A stretch of DNA of 64,000 nucleotides from contig JAMKCH010035321.1 in the NCBI GenBank assembly GCA_023653785.1, forward strand, positions 48,578-112,577. Direction: 5' to 3'. Position 1 is the stretch's first letter; each line of letters opens with the position of its first letter. The position numbers and the translations under genes were made by a program. This document shows, one piece after another, positions 23,985 through 34,036 of the stretch. This stretch comes from Ophioderma brevispina (taxonomy: Eukaryota; Echinodermata; Ophiuroidea; Amphilepidida; Ophiodermatidae). Under the pieces are notes generated by a model. The model saw only the letters and a program-made list of their open reading frames with translations. It was not told the DNA's origin and made no database searches.

Positions 23985-25445
23985 ATGTACCCAAAAAGTG
24001 GAAACACCACCCCCTTCCATCATGCCTTCGGAAGTAAGAGATGCAGTAAAGAAACTAAAGCGAGATAAAGCCCCTAGAGAGGATAGTATTAGAGCAGGGG
24101 TTCTTCAAGATGGAGGTGAGCCCATTATTGAGGTCCTTACAAAAGCTATTCAACAGATGCCTAACAGAGGTACATTCCCCCGCAACTGAATATGCATTGA
24201 GTTATTCTCCATAAGAAGGGGATACATCTGACGTCACAAACTACAGGCCAATAAGCCTTCGACCTGTATTGTACAAGGTATTCTCACAGGTCCTCTTACA
24301 AAATGCCTGAACACTCTGGAACCACACCCACCAAGAGCCCAAGCTGGTTTTAGACCAGGTTTTCTAGCCACTATCAATACATGTTTGTTATCCGCTACAA
24401 GAGAAAACCAATGAGTATACGAACCCCGCTCAGCTTGCCTTTGTTGACTTTGAGAAGGCGTTTGACTCTGTTGAATTCAAACCAGCGTACATCAATCTCT
24501 TCCGTGCCTTTACAGGGGTGCCTCTTCACCCAAAGCTCCATAAGGACAGTGACAAGATCAAGCTACAGAGGGTGCAAGATAGGGAGACAACATTTCACCC
24601 AAACTCTTTTCACCTCATGCCTTCAAGATGCCATCATAAAAGAGATACCTGGAGGAAGCGGACTCACCATTGGATGGTGAAAATCTCTCTCTCACCTGAT
24701 CTTTGCCGACGATACTATCCTCATTGCCAAGCCACCAGAGGAATTGAAAGTCTGCTTAATGACATTCCACAGCACCAGCAACCTGTCTGACTCAGAATGC
24801 ATGTTGGGAAAACCAAATTGATGTTTAATGACCACAAACATGAAATCCGAGATAATTGTAGACTGAAGTCATTGAAGAGGTTAACAGCTACCTCTACATT
24901 GGGAAGACATGATGCTGATGGTGACTTATGCCTGAGATCAGAAGGAGAATTGGAATAGCTGGCAGCATTTTGGCAAAAGTGGAAAACATCATGAAAAATC
25001 ATAATACAACTATGGAGTCAAAGAGAAAGGTGTTCAATTAATACTTCTTCCTGTTATAACATACGGCAGTGAAACGTCGGCTTTGAATAACACCACGATG
25101 GATATGCGTGGCCAGTTGCACAGAGGATGATGGAGCGAATCATGCTTGGCACAGACTTCAAAGCTAAAAAGAGAACTGCTGGATCCGATCACAGACAGGA
25201 GTTACTGATCTTTATCGACTGCATTAGGAGTGTGCCAAACATAGATGGCAGGCCACGTTTGCTATAGACTGCAGGATACCAGGGTGACCAACAGAGTGAC
25301 CTAGTGGACCCCAGAGATGCACCAGAACGCCGGACGTCCAAACACCATATGAAGACGAAATGAAAACAACTTGGTCCAAGACAAGAATTGCCAAGATAAG
25401 ATCTGTGAAACATTACTAGGGAGGGGTTCCTCCATCGTGAGTGAT
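23985..25445 (+). pseudogene. RTE-like LINE relic, reverse-transcriptase to C-terminus
   Basis: EVRDAVKKLKRDKAPREDSI (24031) is the pre-RT KLKNGKAPG block. NYRPISLRPVLYKVFSQVL (about 24239) and RAQAGFRPGF (about 24337) follow, then LAFVDFEKAFDSVEF (24437), a canonical RT motif A. Downstream are GKTKLMFNDHKHE (about 24808), RRIGIAGSILAKVENIMK (about 24942) and GRPNTIWRR-like residues (about 25335). The frame shifts many times and the (F/Y)ADD box is disrupted near 24710 (LIFADDTILIA in a shifted frame). It is a dead copy lacking the endonuclease. Confidence 0.8.
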
Positions 25446-26744
25446 CTTAAGCCCTGGGTATGGATATGGATATGAATGTGTGATTTTCGCGCCATGCCAA
25501 TACCTTTATTTGAAAACTGACTGTCAACACATAAAATAGAGACGTGTATAATACGTGATAAGTTTACCGCATTTGCATGAATTTTAGGAAGTGTAGAGGG
25601 GAAATCATTTGTAATCAGCTTTATAAATTTCCATGATGTCATGTAAGTGAAGTACACGTTTCTTGGCCGTTATACGAAACACATTGTATTAAAGTAACTT
25701 TCTATCTACACTATTATAGTATAGGCTTATATGGGCATATTCTATTTCACGCTCCATATAAAATCTTTAAGATATATATAAATGGCCATAGCACAAGTTG
25801 TGTCATAAAAAAGCAAAAGCAGATGACACCTTCTCCAATTCAAATAAGCTCAACCTATTTCGAGGGGTTTTCATGTATGTCTTTTATTTCTCCTATAGCC
25901 CAATACATTTAATTAACTGACTCATACATTTATAAAGTATGCCAAGAAACGCATGCCATTATTCCAGATGTTGCAAATATTGGGAAGAAGAATGCGTTTG
26001 GGTGTTTTCAAACTCAGGCCACTATCCTTAGCATTATTTGAGTTCAGTGATTTCAACAACATCATAGACTCGTGTGTTATCTTTACGTATCTGCGCTTCA
26101 AACCTCAGACCCTGGTTGCTCGCTTTTTCTGCCCGCCTCGGGTTCGGGTTAAAATCGTATGTATTGTTCTGAACGATTATACACGGTTTTAATAACCGCC
26201 AGGAACTCCCGGTCAGAAACTCTCGGTTAAGGTTGAAGCCGAACCTTAAAAATATATGTATCAGAAATGTTTAACTAAATTTATTATAATAACGCCTATT
26301 CGATTTCATAACCAATTGCAAGAGTTCCAAATGATGTCTTGTATTTTTTTCAACTATTGACCAATATTAAGAGCTCCACCTGGATCTTCCGGGAAAAGGA
26401 ATCGTGATTTGGAGGGACTATGACCTACCTAATATTAATTTTGACAAAGAGCTTCCTTTAAAATGGTCAATAAACACTCCAAGATGGATTTATTGGTCTC
26501 ATTTTTTTAGAAAACAGGAGACGCAGAGGTCCTGTTTTTGTCAAAGCGGTTGTGTGTCTCTTGCACCAATATCATTTTAATTCTTATTATCTCTCGAATG
26601 TTATTTCTGGGTACGTATTTACCTTTAAAGTTAACAACTTTCCCATGAGACAAGCACAAGTGTCAACAACTTTCCCTTTCCTTATCATCTGATATAAAGT
26701 AAATTCGATTCTGTAGTAAATTGCCAAATATAATATTCAATCCT
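25446..26744. other. No gene seen
   Basis: The 79-codon frame at 25953-26192 and the minus-strand frame at 25301-25657 show no recognisable family. Low-complexity ATCCATATCCATA-like sequence near 25457 is probably the tail region of the upstream LINE. Confidence 0.4.
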
Positions 26745-27470
26745 TTAACACTTAACTGCATAAGGGGGTGGCTCTTAGGGGCACACTTTTTTGTTTTTCA
26801 GCCGGCATTTTCTATCGCTGTAACATATTTGGTTTATATTTTTTATATTTGTCTAACTTTTAGTTGCGCTTGCATTGGTGCAAAAAAATTCAAATCCTTA
26901 TGCACTAACGAAAGTGCCCATGACAAAAATGGGAATTCTTAATAGAGTTACTGTGATTCTGACTTTCATAACGCATACGCCTAGGGACATAAACAAAGTA
27001 AATAATTAATCAAAACATTCTTGCAAAGTATAGTAGGCCATTGGTGCCATAATATATTATAAACATCGTGTAGCGGTTTACTGTAGAAACCTATGGTAAA
27101 TTATACAAGTAACCCTAAAAATATAAAATGTCATGAGACATTTATGTTTGTGCTTAATATGGTAAATAGAGTTCATTCTTCACAATTAAAGCAATCAGCA
27201 CAGTCAAGGTGAAGCAATACTGTAGAAAATGCAGAAACGAATTAGTGTCTTTTTCGCACATTTTGACGCAAAATTAAAATGAATGTTTTGCTCCTAATTT
27301 GTTACTGAACAATTTCCTTCAGTCTTTATTTCCTTATTGTTAATGTCTTTGAAGCCTTCTAACATGTGGTGATTTCATCTAAAAAATCCTTTAGGAAAGT
27401 GGTTATATTAGGGGGGTCCCTAGGAACCCCCTCGTTATGCACTAACGGATGTGCAAACCCCTTAGTCCAG
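26745..27470. mobile_element. CACTTAAGTG-family TTAA element, copy 2 (decayed)
   Basis: The left end TTAACACTTAACTGCATAAG parallels TTAACACTTAAGTGACCGGG at 9377. The interior keeps CGGCATTTT, TTTGTCTAACTTTTAGTTGCG and TTATGCACTAACG. The right part has GGAAAGTGGTT, GGGGGGTCCCTAGGAACCCC and GCAAACCCCTTAGT, in the same order as copy 1. The terminal TTAA on the right is no longer clear. No transposase frame. Confidence 0.7.
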
Positions 27471-29448
27471 AGCCAGTTTCTGTACGGGCCTTGAATTTCG
27501 AGTTTGTTGCACCCACCTGTGTGTGATGAATTTTCCAAAATATCACCTTGAAAAGTTGCACATTAGCGCGTACTGCCTATTTCAAAATGGCCACCATTGT
27601 TTTATGAAAAACTGCTGTTGTATTTTCATTATAGATAGGAATTTTATCCAGGACTAAACGAAATAAAGTACTACCTTACTGAAGTGGGCTTAAACATTTA
27701 AGTGTCCAAAATGGCCGCCGGTAGGAGGCATGTTTTGTTAAATGTACTAAAATTGCCAAATAGAATGGGTAAGAATGCGAGTAATATTTTGAGAGCACCA
27801 AAAAGAGATTTAATGACATTTGTATATTGCGGACATGATCATAACTCATGATGGCGGTGGTTATACCCGCTCCTGGGGACATAAATTCAGAAGAAAAACA
27901 CCCCTGCACATCTTTTTCGACATAATAAGAACCATAACGAAAACTATTGATAACATTTTTCATATATTTTCGTCAATATCTTTTGGGGTGACAGTAAGCC
28001 ACCTTTAATAGACACACAACAACTTCAAGCTGCATAAAAGTACACTATTGTTTCAAAGACCTCAGTGTTGGGTTCAAATTCTACTCCCTTTGAACTTAAG
28101 TGTTTTACATTTGATTAACCAACGCAGCTTTTTATGTTTTAAATATATAGCATCGATTACGACTAATTACGAAAACAACAAGTGACGGACACAGGGAATA
28201 AGGGTCATTAGACTATTCTCATTGATTGTCCTCCTTTAACGAACGCCTCAAAGAGTATCACGTTAAGTAAACCTAGTACGATGCTCTGAAGAGGAGACGA
28301 CCAGGCGCAAATGGGATTTCAATTTTTGACACTTTGCAAGCTTTCAGTGTCTTCAAACAACAGCCCCTTTGTTTGCATGATCTGCTCTTAATCGCGCTGT
28401 GAAAAGTAAGCATATTGACTTAACTTTTTCCGACAGAAGGCTTTTCTCTTTGACATTTAAATCAAAATACAAAATTGGTATAACGAATCCAACTAATAAT
28501 TACCAAACCATCAAACCATTCTATTCTTCATCGTGAATCCGTGTTAATTGTCAAACTTTGTACTCTCACACAGTTTGGCATCAATGTGGATGAATAACAA
28601 TACCGTGCCATAGATTCCTTGTTATCTTCAATCACCGTAGTCCTTACAGGTGCAACATACTGCATGCTCTAGCTTATATCAGAGTACCCACTACAAATGC
28701 GGACAATTGCAACTTTCTTAAACTTGAATCAAACACGATACTGCTTTCTCAACAACTGAAGAACCAGCACTAAAACCCTTTCAGACATTTAAAGCGCTGA
28801 ATCTCAACGCGTCTTATTTCAGTGTCCTGTCGGTGGTAAGTGCTTATCAATTAATATCATGGGCAACCGTTAACAGTATTCTTACAGTCTGTGCTGTGTT
28901 TGTTTTTAGGCGAGCCATGGCACAGAAATCGCGTACATTAAATATTGGTCAACGTGTTCAATTTATAGTTGCATGGCCCCAAGCGTTTGTTATACTCGAT
29001 TCATCTGATATGTGACCCCGTACCATTCTTGCGGAGGTGAAAATTCAATGAGGCGCAGGGATTCTGTTAATCATGTTATTGTGAGGAATGTTAAGGCCTG
29101 AAATACACTATTGTGCGTTTCCATACATGAATGAAATTGTATTTAGTGGCAGGCGAGTGAGTTATATGACCGTAGTGTCCTCCAACATAATCCGGTGTGG
29201 CACGTGCATTTGAATTCTTTCATTTTCCCTCTCCGACTTAATTGAATAGGTCCAAAACTCCAGGGGACGAACGTATCACGCGAATCGACTATAGACATTT
29301 AATTGGTTGTAAGTTATTCTTATTATTTTTATCATTTGCCCTTAGTTAACTTATCTCTTGATGATTTCCGTCGAAAGCTTGTATGCTACAATAACGGTGG
29401 ATTCTAAGTGCTACTTCGATTTTTTAAACACACACAACACATCGTCGA
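27471..29448. other. No supported gene
   Basis: TCAAAATGGCCACCATT (27589) and CCAAAATGGCCGCCGG (27706) are YY1-like words. A short frame preceded by a pyrimidine-rich TTTGTTTTTAG (28899-28909), giving MAQKSRTLNIGQRVQFIV at 28918, has acceptor-like context but no known domain. Nothing else was identified. Confidence 0.35.
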
Positions 29449-29812
29449 CCGCGTCACATAGCAACGTATCCAATTGTTTGTATTTACAAATTTGGCATAT
29501 ACGTTTGTTTTATTCTACTCTACAACTTCACCATATGAATAGGATATTAACCCCCGTCTTACGGGGTGGGGGGGTCCACCACCACCCCTCGTGAACTTTT
29601 CTCCGGTGCGTTCAAATGCCAAAAGCTTGCGTATAGAAATACCGGGTAATCACTTTTGGCACGCGGTTGTTTTTGACCACCACCCATGCTCCAGGAGCAG
29701 GTCTCCGTCACTAACCTCAGAGGGCAGCTATAATTTTTTTCTTATCTTTTTTTGGACTTAGAATTTTTCCCTCTTACCTGAAACAATACACTCTAAAAAT
29801 TATTTTACTCAT
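29449..29812 (+). repeat. Local duplication, first copy (unit of about 365 bp)
   Basis: CGCGTCACATAGCAACGTAT through CTAAAAATTATTTTACTCA is repeated at 30051-30416 with few differences (GGGGGGGTCC versus GGGGATGGGGGGTCC, and a few substitutions). The unit contains the left half of a CCCTCGTCTT-family element and the left end of the element inserted into it. The duplicate is separated from this copy by 29813-30030 and a 20-base T run. Confidence 0.9.
29547..29658 (+). mobile_element. CCCTCGTCTT-family element, left part, interrupted
   Basis: Starts TTAACCCCCGTCTTACGGGG and keeps AAAATGCC-like and AAGCTTGCGTA words of the family. It breaks off at GGGTAATCACTTTTG, and the missing continuation (CATCCTTTCCGGTCATTTTA) is found at 33074. 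The 8-10 bp at the break (ATCACTTTTG) are present on both sides, so an insertion split the element. A second copy of this left part lies at 30149-30264. Confidence 0.75.
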
Positions 29813-30050
29813 CTTCATCTTCATCTTCCAAGAAAGTGCTGCCCTCAGATGTGTGAGGATAAACGCACTGCGTGAGTGAGCATGCGTTGCATCAGTGCAA
29901 CAGAAAGTTGAATTCAGGTGCAAAATATTTACAGGTGCAAGTAAAAAACTGGAGAAGAGTTACTTCAAGCAAGATTCCCTCAATGCAGATTTGAAGGCAA
30001 TGAGGGATGGGTATGCAGCAGGATCAACTGTTTTTTTTTTTTTTTTTTTT
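29813..30050 (+). other. Insert between duplicate copies, with coding-like patch and a T20 run
   Basis: After a TCATCT repeat, the frame near 29949 reads KLEKSYFKQDSLNADLKAMR, then DGYAAGS, which looks protein-like but matches no family I recognise. It ends directly in 20 T residues (30031-30050), after which the duplicated unit restarts. It may be part of an exon or of a transposon ORF captured at the junction. Confidence 0.35.
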
Positions 30051-30416
30051 CGCGTCACATAGCAACGTATCCAATTGTTTGTATTTACAAATTTGGCATA
30101 TACGTTTGTTTTATTCTACTCTACAACTTCACCATATGAATAGGATATTAACCCCCGTCTTACGGGGTGGGGATGGGGGGTCCACCACCACCCCTTCTGA
30201 ACTTTTCTCCGGTGCGTTAAAATGCCAAAAGCTTGCGTATAGAAATACCGGGTAATCACTTTTGGCACGCGGTTGTTTTTGACCACCACCCATGCTCCAG
30301 GAGCAGGTCTCCGTCACTAACCTCAGAGGGCAGCTATAATTTTTTTTCTTATCTTTTTTTGGACTTAGAATTTTTCCTTCTTACCTGAAACAATACACTC
30401 TAAAAATTATTTTACT
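30051..30416 (+). repeat. Local duplication, second copy
   Basis: Second copy of 29449-29812, starting immediately after a 20-base T run. This copy continues into the CACTCTAAAAAT-end element (30394 onward), whereas the first copy switches to a TCATCT repeat after TTTTACTCA. Confidence 0.9.
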
Positions 30417-30970
30417 CAGTGCTGGGAGTAAAGCGTGTTGAGTAAAAGGTTGAGTCAAGATTTAATCAGCATGGCGTAAAACACAAATTTCCCTTACTCC
30501 TCACCCGAGTAAAATTGTGAAACACATGTTGAGTAAAGCAGTTTTGAAATCTAACTCAACGTTGCGTGACAAAGTAGTTTGACGCAGTGACGGGATCAGA
30601 ACTTAGACCGCGTTGATTCTGATCTTATACAACGTTGACAAACTCAGACACGTGCAGCCCAAGAGAATCGCCGCGGACATACCAATGGCAGGTGACAAGC
30701 TGGTGTGTCACGGAAATGCTGGTCATTCTTATATTTTACATCAACAAGTTATAATCAGAAAATAATGATAATTATTGCGGTGATGCAATGGACTTGTCAT
30801 TATTGTGAACTTGGCGAGATTCCGGCGTTAAACTCGACTATGTCTACGGAACCTGATATCAAACAATTCGGCAATTCGACAAATCTATGGCCTATAGTTT
30901 TACTGGTGCATGTACATCGGTACACGACTACACGACGTGCAGCGTGCATCTACATACCATGATTTTGAAC
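30411..30970 (+). repeat. Direct duplication inside TIR element, copy A
   Basis: TTACTCAGTGCTGGGAGTAA through ATGATTTTGAACCACC is repeated at 31483-32156. Copy A lacks about 125 bases present in copy B (31942-32066). Otherwise the copies are nearly identical, including an 81-85 codon frame starting MSRKCWSFLYFTSTSYNQK. That frame has no recognisable domain and is probably incidental. Confidence 0.9.
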
Positions 30971-30986
30971 CACCCCCAGATAGCAC

Positions 30987-31202
30987 GCATATATTGGCCC
31001 AACAATGGTTCCCCATCGGTAATCTTGGCATCGGCATCACGTGGCTAACGTATATTGGGCCACTGTTGGTTTTCCATTGGCAATGTGATATCGGCTTCAT
31101 ATCGGCATCCTTTAATGGTCTAATATTGGCGCATCATATTGGCAATCGACCAACAGCCAATATAGAGCCAATTATTGGGATAACGTTGGCCCAATATTGG
31201 CT
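30987..31202. repeat. ATTGGC-motif iterated segment
   Basis: The words ATATTGGC, ATTGGCCC, CATTGGCAA and their inverses recur about a dozen times. The ends ATATTGGCCCAACAATGG and CGTTGGCCCAATATTGGC approximate an inverted repeat, suggesting a short foldback element of about 215 bp. A 112-codon frame (30910-31248) simply translates these repeats. Confidence 0.55.
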
Positions 31203-31307
31203 TAAGGCTAATTGTTTGCCTAAAAATAGCAGGGTGAGAAAACAATAAAAACATACAGAAATACGCTAAAATCTCTCAAGGACGATTGTTTTGATCAGAA
31301 CACAATA

Positions 31308-31329
31308 TTTTTTTTTTTTTTTTTTTTTT
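31308..31329. repeat. 22-base T run at a sequence junction
   Basis: It separates the ATTGGC segment on the left from a minus-strand LINE fragment on the right. On the minus strand it reads as a poly-A run directly after reverse-transcriptase codons, where no natural 3' end would be expected. Confidence 0.9.
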
Positions 31330-31470
31330 CACAACCTGACACTTTGTAGCATTGAAGCGCATCAGCCACTTTGATTCCCATTCTTGAAGGGCGTCCAAAT
31401 CCTTCTGTAGGCTGGCGGCATCATCAGATGAAGAGATGTGTCTATATACAACGCTATCGTCAGCAGAGTT
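31330..31470 (-). pseudogene. LINE reverse-transcriptase fragment around the ADD box (minus strand)
   Basis: On the minus strand it reads ADDSVVYRHISSSDDAASLQ, then KDLDALQEWESKWLMRFN and ATKCQV. This is the catalytic (F/Y)ADD motif followed by the LQ.DL..L..W...W.M.FN..KC block of CR1/Jockey-type reverse transcriptases. It is only about 47 codons, bounded by the T run on one side and by GTTAGGGTTAGGGTTA on the other. Confidence 0.8.
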
Positions 31471-31482
31471 AGGGTTAGGGTT

Positions 31483-32156
31483 ACTCAGTGCTGGGAGTAA
31501 AGCGTGTTGAGTAAAAGGTTGAGTCAAGATTTAATCAGCATGGCGTAAAACACAAATTTCCCTTTTACTCCTCGCCCGAGTAAAATTGTGAAACACATGT
31601 TGAGTAAAGCAGTTTTGAAATCTAACTCAACGTTGCGTGACAAAGTAGTTTGACCCAGTGACGGGATCAGAACTTACACCGCGTTGATTCTGATCTTACG
31701 CAACGTTGACGAACTCAGACACGTGCAGCCCAAGATTTCCCGCGGACATATCAATGGCAGGTGACAAACTGGTGTGTCGCGGAAATGCTGGTCATTCTTA
31801 TATTTTACATCAACAAGTTATAATCAGAAAATAATGATAATTATTGCGGTGATGCAATGGACTTGTCATTATTGTGAACTTGGCGAGATTCCGGCGTTAA
31901 ACTCGATTATGTCTACGGAACCTGATATTAAGCAATTCGGCAACCTTTCACCGTTGATGCATGTATCACTGCACTGTGAGCGCTGTGTATTCAAATGGGG
32001 ATTCGCTATTGCTCAGTAAAGTTATAGGCTGCATTTATGCCAGCATGATATTTATAATTAATCTGACAAATCTATGGTCTATAGTTTTACTGGTGCATGT
32101 ACATCGGTACACGACTACACGACGTGCAGCGTGCATCTACATACCATGATTTTGAA
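31483..32156 (+). repeat. Direct duplication inside TIR element, copy B
   Basis: Second copy of 30411-30970. It carries 125 extra bases after AAGCAATTCGGCAA (31942-32066) and then rejoins at ATCTATGG. It continues into the right half of the element (CGTGGCCTTCGAATTAAG), so this copy is likely the ancestral arrangement. Confidence 0.9.
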
Positions 32157-32827
32157 CCACCGTGGCCTTCGAATTAAGAAAAAGGTAAAAGTAATGAAAA
32201 TATGTCCTTGTAGATTTTGTGTTATTTTTTAAATACCAATAATACCCCCTGTGTGCTTTTGATGTTTGAAAGTGTTGTTCTATTACAGAAATCAAATCAA
32301 AATATCTGGAAGTTTCGAGTATACTGAACAAGCCATTTTACTCAACCTAGTGAGCAACTTGTAGCTTTCTGATGAATAAACATTTTGCTTTATACCTGCA
32401 TCCAAAGTATTACTCAACGTCAATTGAGTAAAATTAATGTTACTCAACCATTGGGCAAACAGTGTGCTCAACATTAGTTGAGTCAAAACATGTTACTCAA
32501 CGGTTGAGCAAGAAATCTACTCAAATACAGTACAAAATATTACTCCTTGTGGGTTGAGTAAAGTTTTATCGCCCTGTTGAGTAAAAAATGTCACAGCTCA
32601 ACTATTGAGTAAAGGGGAGTAAAATTTTACTCAACAAACGTTGAGTCAAATATTGACTCTTTTACTGAGTAAAATGTTTACTACAAGGCAGAGTAAAACT
32701 GCTACTCAACCTTTGTTGAGTCAAGTTTACTCAACAAAAGAGCTGTGACATTTTAACTACCATAAGGAGTAAAAAATTGAGTAAAAAAAATTTTTAGAGT
32801 GTAGTGAACATTTTATTTATTTTAAAA

Positions 32828-32901
32828 GAGGCAGTAGCGAGATTCGAACCCGAGAACCACTGTATAATAAGGTCAGCTACTTAACCACAAGACCAGCGAG
32901 G
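32828..32901 (-). mobile_element. tRNA-like sequence (decayed tRNA gene or SINE head)
   Basis: On the minus strand, TGGTCTTGTGGTTAAGTAG fits an A box and GGTTCGAATCTC a B box at the usual spacing, and a TTTT terminator follows directly. The T arm pairs mostly, but the acceptor stem does not close (5' TCCTCGC against TACTGCC), so a working tRNA is unlikely. No SINE body follows. Confidence 0.5.
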
Positions 32902-33066
32902 ATCGGTGTGCCAGATTTGCAATTCTAATCCTTGATAACATTTACGGAATAAATCGCTACTGCTATTGTGGTCAGCACTCAATATAATGAATAGCTCCGC
33001 TCTGGAACGGTTGCCACAACCTATGCTCCAGGAGCATGAGTGGTGGTCAAAATCTCACACTTGCAT

Positions 33067-33350
33067 CACTTTTGCATCCTTTCCGGTCATTTTAGCGGAA
33101 GAAATGTGAAGGTAGCACCTTCACCAGGATTAGGGTATGCCGTCAAAGTCGAAGGGTACGGGGGGTGGTTATGCAAAGTATGGCTCTAAAACTCCATGTT
33201 TATGTAAAACTAGTCAATCGCTATCATTTAGAGCTGAAAACCGCATGAAACACCGATATTCCTACTTTTTTAGCGCAAAACCTGATTTTCGCATATTTTC
33301 TGTGAAAAAATGCCAATATTGCCGACTTGCGCGACGTTGTTATTTACAAG
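33067..33350 (+). mobile_element. CCCTCGTCTT-family element, right part
   Basis: Continues the element interrupted at 29658: CACTTTTGCATCCTTTCCGG, AGCACCTTCACCAGGATTAG, GAGCTGAAAACCGCATGAAA and GCCGACTTGCGCGACG match the 19533 copy in order. It breaks off before the right terminus. The 120-codon frame at 33137-33499 mostly reads this repeat and is not a gene. Confidence 0.7.
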
Positions 33351-34036
33351 TTAAAAATATGTGCTCGGTCTTCTATACCTTAATTTCCTCTCTACCTGTC
33401 TATTTACCTTTATTCTCGGAGCTGCAGCAGTCACATTTGGCGCGTGGGTCTATCTGGGGCGGATCCACAACAAGTTCGCACTCTCGGGGGTGCTACTAAT
33501 CGCGAAAGCCGGGTAATGGCGAAAAACGGTTTTCGACAAGTATTTAAAATAAGCTCGCCGTAGTCAAGAAAGCCAGGTAATCGCGAAAGCCGGGTGATCG
33601 CCTACACTATATAGATATATACAGTAGTATACTAATCCAATTCCTACAAACTTGTTTAAAGGAGATAAGTATTATCACCTCTCATCAGGAAAGCAGGATG
33701 ACTTACGAAGAGCGTTCTTCATATATGATGTTCTTCGTCTATCTGTAATACCTGATAGGGACATTCTGAGCGAGCTGTTATTGTCACAGTTTCGTTATAA
33801 ATAAACTAGTGATGTAAAATCCCTTGATCTATCTTTAGGTCGCCCTTCTATTCGAGGTTAAATTAATTTTAGAGCTTGGTAAGCCATGCCTGCGGTAAAG
33901 TTCAAATTGAAGGACTTAGAGATACCACTTGTCAACATACCTTAATGAGTAATATTTGCTCACATGTAAATAATATTCACATGATTATAGGAATGAGATT
34001 TTATTACATCATTCTGACTTCATCATAAGCGGTGGA
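33351..34036. other. Unannotated, with short GCGAAAGCCGGGTAAT repeats and a 58-codon open frame
   Basis: AATCGCGAAAGCCGGGTAAT at 33498 recurs as AAGAAAGCCAGGTAA (33566) and TCGCGAAAGCCGGGTGATCG (33581). A frame without a start codon, 33628-33804, reads LFKGDKYYHLSSGKQDDLRR and then AFFIYDVLRLSVIPDRDILS. This is protein-like in composition, but I recognise no family. It may be a transposon ORF remnant. Confidence 0.3.

Larger units (their letters stand above)
30394..32803. mobile_element. TIR element with CACTCTAAAAAT ends and iterated TTGAGTAAA motifs
   Basis: The left end is TACACTCTAAAAATTATTTT, followed by ACTCA. The right end, reverse-complemented, is TACACTCTAAAAATTTTTTT, followed by TACTCA. 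Between them lie many copies of TTACTCAAC, TTGAGTAAA and TTGAGTCAA in both orientations, densest at 32403-32790. Similar CACTCTAAAAA-ended non-autonomous elements with internal iterated palindromes occur in other animal genomes (from general knowledge). No ORF encodes a transposase. The interior is rearranged by a direct duplication (30411 and 31483). Confidence 0.65.
29659..33066. mobile_element. Composite insertion with TIRs and 8-10 bp target duplication
   Basis: Flanked by ATCACTTTTG (29649-29658 and 33065-33074). The left inner end has TTTTTGACCACCACCCATGC and then TCCAGGAGCA. The right inner end, reverse-complemented, has ATTTTGACCACCACTCATGC then TCCTGGAGCA. Inverted termini plus an 8-10 bp duplication fit hAT-like or Mutator-like insertion; the class is inferred. 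If the duplicated left end at 30265 is the true one, the element is 2.8 kb. The interior has no transposase ORF but holds another TIR element. Confidence 0.6.

Noticed and set aside
28833..29015. Possible exon after TTTGTTTTTAG
   Set aside because: Acceptor-like context only; 32 codons with no domain and no donor, so it was not called as a gene.
31465..31480. Telomere-like GTTAGGGTTAGGGTTA
   Set aside because: Only about two and a half TTAGGG units at a repeat junction; not evidence for an interstitial telomere.
30705..32019. Conserved 81-85 codon ORF (MSRKCWSFLYF) present twice as evidence of a gene
   Set aside because: Both copies lie in a recent local duplication, so identity reflects recency rather than selection.
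32828..32901. Functional tRNA gene
   Set aside because: A and B boxes and a T-run terminator are present, but the acceptor stem does not pair and the anticodon stem is poor, so it is kept only as a tRNA-like relic.
33137..33499. 120-codon ORF
   Set aside because: Most of it is the right half of a repeated TTAA element; other copies have stops and shifts.
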